Assembly: GCF_020085105.1 (NCBI RefSeq)
Contig: NC_058042.1
Location: forward strand, 23,395,501 to 23,459,500
Length of the DNA stretch: 64,000 bases
Direction of reading: 5' to 3'
Source: Siniperca chuatsi
Taxonomy: Eukaryota > Chordata > Actinopteri > Centrarchiformes > Sinipercidae
A program made the translations under genes and the position numbers. How positions within the stretch are numbered: the first letter of the stretch is position 1; the number at the start of each line of letters is the position of its first letter. Positions 11,341-23,905 of the stretch are shown one piece after another. The notes under the pieces were generated by a model. The model made no database searches and was not told where the DNA came from. It worked only from the letters and a program-made list of their open reading frames with translations.

Positions 11341-12924
11341 AGCCACTGACATGCACTCTTATTAGTTCACTGTCCAAACATATGATGAGCTTTGGGGACA
11401 GAATGTGTCTCCCCAGAAGGATGAAATCTTTAACAATTTACAACAAACATCTGTAACAAACTGGCTATGACAACTCTGACGACATGGCTAAGGAAATTAA
11501 GTTACATTAGAATTAATGTAAAATATGGTATCTGGGTTTTCCAAAATCCCTTGTATGGCAGGGCCCTACTCATGTTCTTATCTCATTCCTATTGGGTTTG
11601 AAAGCCACATTTTAAATCCCTGGCCTTCATCACACCTCAAAGGGTTTTAAGTTTTTGTGATATATCTATATGCTAAATTATCCATTTGAACTGTGGATGG
11701 AAAATGTTTTGCTACAACTAAGACTAAAACCCGTCCCATAGCTTCCCATTTGTACAACAAAGCTTCCACAAATGATGTTTTTGTTAAAACGTGAATCAGC
11801 TTTGTAGTTACAACTAGAAATAAAAGCCAGGACACACAGTGGATCATAGAATATTTTATGTGACTATTACATGTTTGGAAATAAATTACATTAAATATGT
11901 TCCCCTGTTCTCCAGAATAACAGCATAATTATGAAACTTAAATAAGAGTTCATTTACAAAAGCACTTTTTTTATCCATTTCCCATCAGAAAATGTTTCCA
12001 TCCTCATCACAGTTGTGATCAAATTTCAAATATCAACCAAATACAAAACTTTTAGAACATTAGTTCAACAAACCTTTTTGTTCACTAGAAATATTATACA
12101 TTATAACAGTCTTGATAGCAATGCTTCATGTGTTATAGTAATCGAACCTTCATTATAGTTATTCACCAACACTAGTCAAAGAAAGAAAAGCCTACTGAGA
12201 TGGAGAGCGCTTACCAAAGAGGCAAATTAGAAAAATGAAACCCAAGTAAAACCCAAAGGCTCTTAGAGTAGTTAAGTTCCTAATCACATTTAAAGAAACA
12301 AATGATTTTCTTTGGTGACTTGCCCTTGATGGTCAATGCAACAGGCATCTATGAGATTAAGTTTGAATCATGATCTAAAGTAATTCCTTCAAGCATACTT
12401 GGTTTTGTAGTGAACTTGAGAAGCTGTTGCCTGTAGTGAATAATTTAACAGTTGCTTCGGATATATAACTTAATTTGGTACCAAATTGATTTCCTACTCA
12501 CTTGTATTTACTTACAGTTGCATGTAGACGCAGATATAATTTGTATTTTCTCTGCTAGTACGGAGCAAGTTACTTAACAATGTAACACAATAAGACATTA
12601 CATTTACAGTAACTGACATTCCTTTCTTCAGATGGTGGGGGAAGATGATGACAGGGCTCCACCCTGGTGAGGTAACCATGGTTACCAAAGGGGTGGAGGA
12701 TGATGTTGGACTCAGTGGAGGGCTTCAACATACATTTATGTTTACTCAAGTGTGCCGAAATCAGGATGAGTGTCCAGAAACAACTCAACTGTGTCGCAAC
12801 CACAAATTCATCCTTGGGCAGCTCTTCCAATTCTTAAGATACTTTGTCAATGCAAGTTTTAATGTCAGGGTGTATAAAGGTGTGGTCCATGCCCCCAAAA
12901 CAACGTGTAAAGCTGCTGTTGTCG
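11341..12924. other. region between convergent genes, including gnpnat1 3' UTR
   Basis: No exon recognised. The part next to 12925 must be gnpnat1 3' UTR, but I found no AATAAA on the minus strand here, so its length is unknown. An open frame at 12645-12932 (+) lies in this UTR and looks spurious. Confidence 0.5.
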
Positions 12925-14433
12925 TCAGTTGAGAAATCGACACTGCATGTAAGTCTCATCTGAGGCAGTGTAGGCAAACTTTTGGTAGAAAGCCACATTT
13001 TTGGGTGCACATTCCAGTGTGATTTTATAGCAATTCAGTTTTTTGCTGAGAAGAGTAAGAGTTGAAACTAACCTATAGGGACAGAAAATGAGAGAGGTTT
13101 ATAAAAAAAAAAAAAAACTCAAAACACAAGATATTTCCTAAATAAGTCTCTTATATGAATAATAATAGACAAAAACGAGGTCTTAAATATTAAAATCAAG
13201 CCAAAACAAAATGTCTTTGTGTCAGGCTCACACAGGTCTACTCACAGTTTGCCCAGCTGCTTCCCTCTGCACACATCACTGACTACTACCTCCTCCACGC
13301 GGCCTCTCTACAAACAAAACAGAACAGAAAGGGTCTTTATTTCAGTCATATAATTTAAATCATTTTCAAGATCAATAAAAATGTATTTCTATTATACAGA
13401 CTGAATTTGCAGTTTTTAAGGAAATGAAAAGTTACTTTTTTGATTTATGATGGTGAACCACATTAATAATTACCCCTCTTCTAATAACCACCACATTAAT
13501 AAGTAACTTCTTTATGGGATTGGTCTTTAGGGAAAATGTAGAGAGAAATTACATTGTTAAATATGCACAAATTGCTTGCCGAGATGTAATTTACCTTAGC
13601 ACAGGAGTGGATGAATTTGTGTTCTGTGATCAGTGTGGCCGTAGCAACAATCTGCCCTAGATTTGTGTCCTCCACCACAATGACATAGTAGTCTCCTGTC
13701 TTCTTCATATGCTCAAACTTTTCTGAAGCCAACAGACAACATACATGTTTTTGTAAATCTTCATTGATATTTTATTATTACATTGGTTTGTATTTAAAGT
13801 TTGTTTTCGATGATGAGGGTTCTTACTCTTCTTAAATGTGTGTTCTGATTTACATAAAGACAACTAGTTTGTCACAAAATCTAAGTTTAAAAACTTGGGG
13901 ACACATTGGGATTTAAAATAAAACTGAGTTAATGGTAAATATTCTGAACAAAATAATCAGAATGTGACTTTTGTCTTATATAAAAGTAGCATTATGCTAA
14001 GCATAACTTACTCGTGAACTGCTCTGGTGTGACATCGCCTGTCTGAGTGAGTTGAGATAAAACCTTGAAGAATCCTGTAACACAGAAACAACAGTGGGCG
14101 AAAATGTCCGGGGGTATTCTCACATTTATATTACATTACCAAGATCTTCCATATTGGACACCAATGTACAAAAAACATGCTTTCCACATTGTCTATGACA
14201 AAGTGGTCACCAGATTAATATTCTCTTGAGAATACCAGTACTGGTCTGAAACATGTTGTCCATCCAGTCTCTGGCTCACCCCTGTTGAAGTCTGCCATAC
14301 AGAGCGGCCTGAGCACCAGGCCTTCCCCTGGGCTGGATGGGGAGATGGCAGGAGAAAAGGAGGCAGTGTTGCTACTCCAGTCTAGCTCCTGAAGCAGGGA
14401 GGGCTCAAAAAGTGGAGTCTCGTCCAGCAGCAT
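12925..14433 (-). CDS. gnpnat1: Glucosamine-6-phosphate N-acetyltransferase
   Basis: Coding exons on the minus strand: 14433-14280, 14074-14012, 13722-13595, 13307-13246, 13072-12925. The product is 184 aa, the same length as human. It transfers acetyl from acetyl-CoA to glucosamine-6-phosphate, the second dedicated step of the hexosamine route to UDP-GlcNAc. GNAT-fold landmarks are present: [16 protein letters not shown] (about 39-54), [29 protein letters not shown], the acetyl-CoA-binding loop CRGKQLGKL, and the C-terminal NCYKITLEC...NVAFYQKF block. The start was chosen by alignment to the human N-terminus (DETP-F-PSLL). The last intron acceptor at 13073 is required for frame; the nearer AG at 13068 would introduce a stop. 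A non-coding first exon lies upstream. Confidence 0.95.
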
Positions 14434-14455
14434 TCCACAATCTCTGCTTAGGGAA

Positions 14456-14479
14456 CACACACACACACACACACACACA
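14456..14479. repeat. (AC)n microsatellite
   Basis: AC run just upstream of the gnpnat1 coding start, within its first intron. Confidence 0.9.
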
Positions 14480-15482
14480 AACACGAAAGTCCAGACACAC
14501 CTATAAATGGGTGTATGCAAAATACTGAAATTATGTCACTCTGAATAGAAACGTTTTTTTCTGATCCATCTAAGATACTGCACCAGCACAATGAGTTAAC
14601 ATGGTAATACTGTCAGTGTGGATTGGAAATATGTTTGTTCTTAGTCACACAGAACTTTGACCTGACAAATACAATTTCACTAGGTAAAAAGTTGACTTTA
14701 CTGCCATGCTTCAGTGGTTGACAAGCCAGTTGGCATTTAAATGAGGACACCTATATATGAATTATAATGCACATCTTCTTATAATACACTGAGGTTATAC
14801 CATTCATCCACGATTTTTTTCCAGGATATAGTCCAGGATATGTAATATGAGAAGGGCCCATTCACATAGCAAGACCAACAGGTAACGTTATTACTGCTGT
14901 TGGCTTTCAGACTGGGGGTTTTTGATTCCCGTTTCGGCGATAGTTTTAACCAAATTAACCTAGGCAGAGCTCGACGCGTCTTAATTCTGGTTTCCATGAC
15001 AACAAAACACAATTACACTTTACTGGGGTCATCATTTCCAGATCACCAAGCCATGCAAATACATTTATGATTGTGTTGCGAAGTGCCAAGGCGGCAGAAT
15101 ATTCCTCTGCAGTAGCCTGTGTTACACTTCACCAAACTGTTCATGTTGATTAAGTTAATCAAATAATGTTACACCGTCCACAGTGTTTTGGCTCGCCAAC
15201 GAAACGTAAGCAACACATTTCATTATTCAAATTCAAATTTCAAAATTCATTAGTCTAATGTCATATTTAGTTAGTTACGTAACCAGCGATACCGTAATAT
15301 ACAGTCTTACTTTTCTCGTGTGTCCTGTAAAATAGCTATCTGAGGCCACCTTCACTCAAGCAAACTATCCAGCCCAGCTAGCGTCAGAGCTGTAACTTCA
15401 CACTTCACATTAAACATTAGCGTTACCTCTTCAGGGTTCCCCTGACATGCGAAGCAGCTAGCTAGCTAGCGTAACTACTTAC

Positions 15483-15600
15483 CAGTACAAAAACACACAA
15501 GAGATGTTCCAGTTGAATTCCCAGACGGAGATAACGTACAATGACAACCGGGAAATGCTACTAGTTTTGTATGAGGTTGGGCTACATCATTAAGCTGAAC
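15483..15600 (-). other. probable gnpnat1 5' non-coding exon
   Basis: On the minus strand a consensus donor TACTG|GTAAGTAG lies at 15483/15482, downstream of promoter-like sequence. The 5' limit is a guess. The acceptor joining it to exon 2 would be just upstream of 14433. Confidence 0.5.
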
Positions 15601-15654
15601 AGCGTGGGTGTTTTTCGGCTGCTGTTTCCGCCTGGCATGAGCCCTTCCGTATTA

Positions 15655-15702
15655 TGACGTGGCAGAGATACTGAAGGTAAGGGGCGCAGCCCAATGACGT
15701 CA
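15655..15702 (-). promoter_or_regulatory. gnpnat1 promoter elements: UPRE-like, CCAAT and CRE
   Basis: TGACGTGG at 15655-15662 matches the unfolded-protein-response element bound by XBP1s/ATF6. A palindromic CRE, TGACGTCA, is at 15695-15702 and overlaps a CCAAT at 15691-15695. They cluster just 5' of the probable non-coding first exon. Function is inferred from motif and location. Confidence 0.5.
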
Positions 15703-15864
15703 ATCTATCCGTAAAGCTACACATCCCAATCTGATGCTCTGTTTGGAAAATAAGTGACAAAAGGGGTGTACATGAACAAAACCAAGCCCAAGCAGAAGTT
15801 GGTTAGTCTCCAGAAGAAAGATTAAATTACTGTATTTTGTTAAAAAAAAGCTGTAGAAGCTCTG

Positions 15865-15870
15865 TTTATT
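15865..15870 (-). terminator. candidate amfr poly(A) signal
   Basis: AATAAA on the minus strand (TTTATT on plus). It is the only clear hexamer I found between the amfr stop and the gnpnat1 promoter. It implies a 3' UTR of about 1.9 kb across 17773-15850, in which no other gene is seen. Confidence 0.45.
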
Positions 15871-17773
15871 GAGTCTTTTGTATTAACATATTTTACAAAA
15901 ACTAGATTTACAGAAATTATCCATAACTGAACCATTATTGATTTAGGCACAAAAATACAGGAAAGCTCAGTCCAAAAATGTATTTCAGTTTTAATTAAAT
16001 AACTAATGGTTATGAAAGATAACCAATGAATAGGAAAATATATCATGGATATTAAGACTTGTTAAATAACTGAATGAAAAATCCTTAACATGAAAACAAA
16101 ACTGTCCAATTTCTTTTTTACAGTTTGACAAATTTAAATCTGAAATCTAAATCCTATATTGTATCATCTTACAACACCCCCAAACAGAGTTTGAGCAATA
16201 AAATAAACACACAATAAAGATCACAACACTTCAGCTTTTAGTGGAGGTTTGTGGGCTGCTCTTTGGGATAAAGTGGAAGGAAACAAAAGCACTTGTCTAG
16301 ATTCATGCATATCTCACCCCAAATTGCCCTTTCACTGTAAGAAATCAAACACTTACAATACAGTCTCCATCTTTGTGTCCGTCAATATGTCTCAACCAGC
16401 TACAGATTTAGTGAAATTTGATAATACTAAAATGTTTAAGGACCCAGTCCGTGTTGTAGATTGCTATACATTATTGAAATAAGATCTTTGAACAGAGGAT
16501 TATTATGTTCCTTGCTGGTATGATTTTTGAATTAGCACTCCTAAAAAGTGAGTAGACAAAGGCTGCACAAATAAAAAAATATGTCTTCATTAAGATTCTC
16601 AGTCATTCAGGTCATAGAAGTATTAAATCAAAGGCAACTGGATTTGTTGTTAAGTCATATATTTTGCTACTGCTCAATTCTGCTGCCAAAGCCAGTTGAC
16701 GAGTGTCAACACGTCTTCAAAAGACAACAGCAAGTCCAGCTGTCGCAGACTTAAAACTATTTCTACATACCCTAAAAATTCCAAACTGATGGACACAGAT
16801 GACCAAGGACCTCATTAATATACTCAGTAGAAAATAATATTTTCTTATTCAGAGAGAATTGCTCATTATCAGAGGGTAATTTAAGAAAGACTGAGAGGAT
16901 GACACCCAATGTACTTGTACAAAACATAATACATCCCCTTCGTTGCCTATGCGACTTAAGGGAACAGTATTAGAAAACAAAGATTTACATGTCCACTCCA
17001 CCCACCCCAGCCCCCTTGCTAAATAACAAAATGCAAACTGTTTGCAATGGGTGATATTACACACTAAATACAGAACCCATGCGGGTCAAAAACACTTCGT
17101 TTGCAGCATTATTTTTATAGAAACATTCATATTTGACAGAAAGGCTGAACAATACTAAAGTGACATTCTCTTACTCCAAGGTAAGAGACTTGTTGTTATT
17201 TTGCCTACACCAAATTCACAGTTGAAACTCATAAAATAATAACACACAAATACATCAGATGAGTTTTTTCATCCAGAATATGTAGCTTTCCACCATGAGC
17301 AAAAACAAAAAAAAATCTGATAAAAAGGAAAACAAACAAGGACCCAAACAGCTTTATCTAGTAATGACACCTTCAAACCCCTCTCATAAAAGACTCCTGA
17401 CTGAAAAACATGCTCATTTTGGACAGCCAGTCCCAATCATAACAGATACTGACTCCCTACTGAAGCTGGTGGTTGCAATGTGTGGCACATGAATAAAGGG
17501 CAATGCAACCTTGCATTTCTTGACTTGCACCCATTAATTTATATAATGTTCCAAATACTCTGGAATCAGTGAGGCAGAGGCCATTCACAATAGTCCCACC
17601 TTATTTAGGCAGCCCAAAACAGTCCAAAGGCCATGTGTGTAATGCTTTTTAATTATTGTTTTGAATAGGTGATGACCATTGACTATACACCAAATGGGGG
17701 GGTTGAAATAGCTCTCTCAGTGCCTCTTGGGATGATGATGTGGTAGACTCTTTTGATGAAGCCTATCTGTTTA

Positions 17774-20700
17774 TCAGGGTGCAGGGTCTTGTTGATTTTG
17801 CATGCGTCTCTCTGCAGCTGCCGCCATGGTTCTACGTCTCAGCACAGTCAAGTTCAATTCTGGAAGAATGTCCTCCTCTAGTCCAGGCAAATCCTCATCC
17901 TGGTCCTCTGGACTCTTGTTCAGATATCTCCTACAGGGAAGTAATGAACAACACATGATCATGGGAGCAGGAAATGCAAGATATCGGGGGAAAGAAGGCA
18001 ACTATTAGTGAACAAATGTTACTACTTGTTAGTTCTTTAAAACTAGGCCTTTCAGTCACTCTGGTAGACAAGTAAAGAAGGCTTTTAAACATTTTACTTG
18101 TCCTGCCAGTTGATTCACAGACTGAGAAACACATTTGTTTCACAAGAAAAGGTCTGATGCAGGCTCCAGTGTGGTCACACTCCTGACCTCAAAAATGTGT
18201 TTATAAAAACAATAGCAAGAAAAAAAATTAATACATAAAAATAGCTTAGCACCACTATCTCTGAGGTGGAAAACTCCCACCAGCAGTTTACTAACCTGCG
18301 TGCCTGCAGGAGCATCTCTTCTTTCCTCTGCTTTAACATCTTCTGCCTCTCCTCAGCTGACTTAGAGAAGCGACCTCCTCTGACCTCCATGTTGTCTGAC
18401 TCACTGAGGCTCTGCTCAGCTGCTCCACTGGGCCCTTCCTGCTCATCTGCAGGGCTCACCGGTGCACGCTCTATGGCCTGAGGAAGGAACACAAAATATG
18501 TGACATACAGTTGCATTCTGCCTTTCAAGAAAACCATAGGAATGTGATAAACATGAAACAGAGAGTCGGGAAGCATTGACAGAGTTGTTGGAGAAATTAG
18601 GAGAGCATTGTTTTATTAAAACAAGGTAAGCCTTTTCAGAGGCATCAATGAAATTATGAAAAATGACACTATTTACATTTAATCCCCAGTTGACTGACCT
18701 GTGTCGGGAAGGGCACCTGGATGCGTCCTTCCAGGATGTTGTCAGTGGTGACCTCCACAGAGCGGGTCAACTGCAGGTCCTGCATCACCAGATAGGAGGG
18801 CACCTGAGGGAACATCTCCTGGATCTGATGGGCCTGATGACCAGAGGGTACATCAAAAGCAAAGAGAGCAATAGATAAATTATTTAGAGAAAGATCATTG
18901 GAGAGGGAAAAACAGAACATAATAAGTGGAAGTTAAAACTAGATTTTGTTTTAAAGGGTTACACTTACAGTACTAGTGATTTACAAGTATAAAACCGTTC
19001 AAGATACTTGGAATCTATTTGTTTAAATAGACTTGGCATCTTTTGTAACAAACAGTTTCTGCTAAATCAGTTGTTTAAATAAAGAGGTTATCACTATGTC
19101 AACAAGCATTTACCAGGACGTTAAATACCATGTGAGCAAAGTAATGATGTTAAGAGCATTAGGGCCATGGTACACAACCCAGGCAACATTTTGAGGCAAC
19201 AGACATTGGTTACTCGTAAACAGCAAGACAGGGAGTGAAAAGTAGGACAACATGATGGCAGCATTGGCTGAATGAACGAAATCAAGTGTCAAAAAAGAAG
19301 AAAAAAAAGATTCAACAACTTGCCTCAAATTGTTATCTGTGTATCATCTCTCATAAAACCAACAAGAATTTCATCAGACTGTAAACATGAACTCACCATG
19401 GCCATGAGCTGGGAGTTGTTGGCCTGAGCGATGCCCAAGATATTGGTGGTGTGCATTACTTCCACTGAGAAACTGGGCAGCCAGCTGGCAATGCGAGATC
19501 CTGTAAGAGACTTATACTGTGAACATTTCTTGGTCAACATTTTGCACATCGTCTTCGTTTTAAACACAATAGCTCTCTCATTTTAAAAACAGATCTATTT
19601 TCCATATTTTTAAAATTTTTTATTGTAAATTTCTATATTATATTTATGATTCTTGACTTTTACAGTACTTATTGTGATCGTTATTCACCAAAATACCAAG
19701 GCAAATTCCTTGTATGTGAAAACCTACTTGGCAATAAACCTGTTTCATTGTCGCACCCTATCTGATGTAAGGTAACTCAATAACCAGATTAATTCTTGGA
19801 TTTGTGTCTGACCGATTTACCATCAAAGTGGAAGAAGTGATTGTGTTGGTTGATATGTGGTCTAGCATCTGCAGCAGCTCCTACTGGGCCGATGTTGTCT
19901 TCCATTCCCCCGGCCTGCTGCTGGCCTCTTGCCTGGCCCCCGTCACCATTAATATTCAGGGATGTCCGACATGTTGGACACGAGGTGTCCTGCTCAAGCC
20001 ATGAGCGCAAACAAGAGCTGGATACACGCATGCACACACACCAAATGTTATTATGGCATTTCTCTGTATAAAAACTTGACATTAATTTCAAGGCTCAGAA
20101 CAAGTCTTCTGTAGCTAAACATCAGGATCATCTTACTGAAGCTGAGAATATAGATAAATATCCAAACAAGGAAAATCATATTACAGACGCTAAGGACTGA
20201 TCTGCAGTCAGGTTTACTACAAAAATATATATAACGTGTGCAAGACTTTGGCACTAGCCAAACTAAGGATACTGCATTCAAGGCTGGTATATCTGGTTGC
20301 ATGCTATTCCTGCAGTCTCTTCTTAAAGCCATCTTAATTCTGCAAGTAAAGATAAACTTTTTCTAAGCTACGGAGCCACAGGTCAGTGGTGCCAGTAAAA
20401 CAATCTGCAGAATACAGTCCATGCAGGGATTGCTGATTGAAAAAACACTTTACTTGTGGAAGAGATGGCCACAGGGTAGTTTGCGTGCTGTCAACATGGT
20501 ATCCCAGCAGATGGCACAATCATCATCATTAGCTGCCAGCTCCTCTGCAGTAGCAACAGCAAATCTGTACAGATAGATCCACAGTATATACAAATAACGA
20601 TGAAACAAGTAATGATCGATGGGAAATACAAAGCTTTCATTAGAAATAATTCAGTTACATAAACAGAGAACCACAAAACCATGAGGTAAAAAGGGAAAAA

Positions 20701-23700
20701 CAATTACATCAAAATATACTATCACCTGGCCTCCATGTTGTTGATGACACGAAGGTAGTTCTTGTGGCGGCGGACGCGGCGCTGCACCTCATGGAAGAGA
20801 TACCGCAGCTGCATGAAGATAACCAAGCTTGCCATGGACAGCCAGATGTTACCAAAAAGCTAATGAGACACATATGGGCAGAAAAGATTAAAGATTAGTG
20901 GAGCAGAAAAAAAGAGACAGGACAGACTAAATTTTCATAACATGCCAACACCTGTTCCCTTCTGTGTCTTACCAGCATATGGATATGGTGCGTGAGGTCC
21001 AGAAAGAGCATAGCCAACTCCATGATGAAGTCTGTGTAGTAGACATATGTTCCCTTACTCTCCCAGGTCCCTGGATGGTTCAGATCCCACAGATGAATGG
21101 AGTATCTGAGGGGACATGCACAGCTCTTTCAGGCCATTAAACACAGGTGATATTTAAACAGTATGGTGGATGATGTGACCCTTATCTAGGATGGGGATTA
21201 GCAATTCAGATAAAATGAATGCATGAAACAAAGATGGTGTAAAAATATTATGGTACAATAACACAGGTAATATTGCCATCAGAAGGAACACGTAGCAACA
21301 CATTGACAGGAAGACAGAATAACAGTGTAATGAGAGAGAATCTAAGTTCACAATTTCCACACAATTCCAATGCATGCCAATGCTTGGTTAAAAAAAAAGG
21401 AGTGGAAATAGTCTAACGCCGTTGAATTCCGAATCTACTATGTGTAGTAACACAAGTTAAACACAAACCAAAGTAACAAAAAAATCAATACATTTTTTGT
21501 GAAAGTACAGGGCAGTTAGTCACCACAAACATTACTTTGCTATGTACCAAGTTTTAGTGTCAGACTAAAGATATTGTATCTATGAGCACCTCACTTGATT
21601 AGAGTTGTTTCTACTGCTTGTATAATCCTAAACATCCTATTTGGGACAAAGAAGCCTTGGTGTAATGGAACCAGAGGAAAAGAAATTGTGTCACTAATAT
21701 TAGCCCCTGATTCTAAATCTGCACAGGCTATGTCATCCGTACTGCTGCAGTGTTTGCACGTGCATGCATGTTTAAGGAGGCTTTGAATGGACTTACCGCA
21801 TGATGACATGCCCAGTGCGTACAGTCACCAGCAGACACTGAAGGAAAAAAGTACACAGGTGAACGTGATGTAATTCTTGTAGTCTACTTTCCATACAGAA
21901 CAATGCAAATTTTGACATCACAGTTGTGACTTTAAAAACAAAAAATACTATCACTAGGAAATGAGAAAGGAATGTTTTGTGCTTAAAGTGGTACAGTTAT
22001 TGCTTGTGTGTTTATTAGACTAAACCTCTCTTTAAAAACGCATCCCCTTTTGGAGACAGCTGTATGAAATAAATTAGCGTTTTTCCTCAGTAGACATTTT
22101 GACTTTTGAAAATGCACAGTTGTAACTGGAAACATTGGGGATGATTGCAGCGGCCCAGTAAGCCATGCTCGTGAGCGAGCATGCACAATACTGGGGGGCC
22201 CTGGAACTGGCACACCTAAATGAAATGCAACCATTATTAACTTGTTAATCACAACTGTGCTTTTCCTGTAATAATGTCTAATTGTCTGCCATAAAAGAGG
22301 TATGCAGTGTTTACAATATGGCAGACCAGGGCAACAGCTGAAAGTGTGGCTAAGCTAAAATGTGATCACTGTGTGAAAACAATTTCATTCAATGGAGGAA
22401 GTTCTTCTAACATGAGGAGTCATTTCCTGTTACATGGTATAAAGAAATCAGTGTTTTTGATGTCCCCATCTTTATTTTCTATTTTACCATTTAATCAGCT
22501 GAAAATAAAGATGATATTTTTGCCTTCAAGATATTTTGGTAAATAATATGCCAAGCATCTTGGTTTTCAATAAAAAAACAATTGATAAGCAGAATCTGAA
22601 ACACACTGCTGATTTATCCAAACCTATTTGAGACATAAGCATGTCAAACAAAACGATAAATCTTTAAGAAACACGTGTGCCTAATCTGATATAAAGAGTC
22701 CACGATCATCTGTGCTAAGCTTGGTCAAAATGGTTCTCACCTCTGCTGCCATAAAAGAGAGGGTGTGCATGCCATGGGTAGCTCCCAGCAGACCACAGAC
22801 CACAGCCAGGCCACAGCAGTCCAGCAGCAGGGAGACCAGCAGACAAAGCACTCGCACATGGCTGTTCATGGGAGTGGAGGGCGAGAAAGACAGCTGTAGG
22901 GAAGTAAATGTGGATTATGAGTGGGGAGGTTTTTCTTGTCTTCTTAGAGAGCCTGTGCTGGTTTGGGAAGGGCTGCTCATGTGGGTCTATGCAGCGCAAT
23001 AAGACATTTTATGTGATACTAAGCTATACAAATAAAGTTGACTAGTCGTAACTATTTGGGAATTCATAGTGGATTTCTGTAGGCAAAGGATTTAGAATAA
23101 GCAGTTTTTTTAATGCTCACAATCTCATAGAATCAAAATCTGCATGTAAAAGTTCATGAAACATGCAGCTGTTGATGGCAAACTGCTAAATTAAATAAAA
23201 AAACAATACATTTAAAAAAGGGATACATTCCTAAATCAAATTACTATAATCAACCACCAACTTGTAACCCTGCTCACACACGTATGCACATGTTTTAGTG
23301 TTGGATCCAGTTCCATACTCAAAGGGCATTTCTAACATAGTAAATGGGAGGAAAACGCACTTGAACTTTTCCCTTCCAAATTTTACACAACCCATTTAAA
23401 ATCAATAAACTCCCCACACACATCCCGCAAAACATCTATGTACTGGCAAAACATTGCTTAAGACTATAAACTGACAGCTAACATCGAACAGTGAATAGAA
23501 CACAATTTAGGACCTCATTACAAGCATTAAAACAGCTGAGCTGAAAGAAATAAAACAAAATCATCAATCCTGTAAAACTTTAATACCACACGGTTTCCCC
23601 AGCACACTGACAACACGTTATACTTATCATCTTTAGCAGTTTAACCTATATGTGTGATCTTTACCCCAAAGCTAGAACCCACAGAAACAGGGTGACAGGA

Positions 23701-23852
23701 AGGAAGACAGCTGGGCTAACACAACTGGCAGTCTTTTAAGTCCTAAAAAGAACGTGCATTAATGCAGATCTATCATCAAAGCTGAGAGACAGAAACAAAG
23801 ACTAGCAGACAGTTACGCATACAAACACACAGCCATGTGCAGCACATGACAT

Positions 23853-23905
<53 letters not shown>

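Noticed and set aside
12645-12932. 95-residue plus-strand frame
   Set aside because: Lies antisense in the gnpnat1 3' UTR and overlaps its stop; no family resemblance or splice support.
13068-13070. Nearer acceptor AG for the last gnpnat1 exon
   Set aside because: It shifts the frame and reaches a stop; the AG at 13073 keeps frame and yields [12 protein letters not shown].
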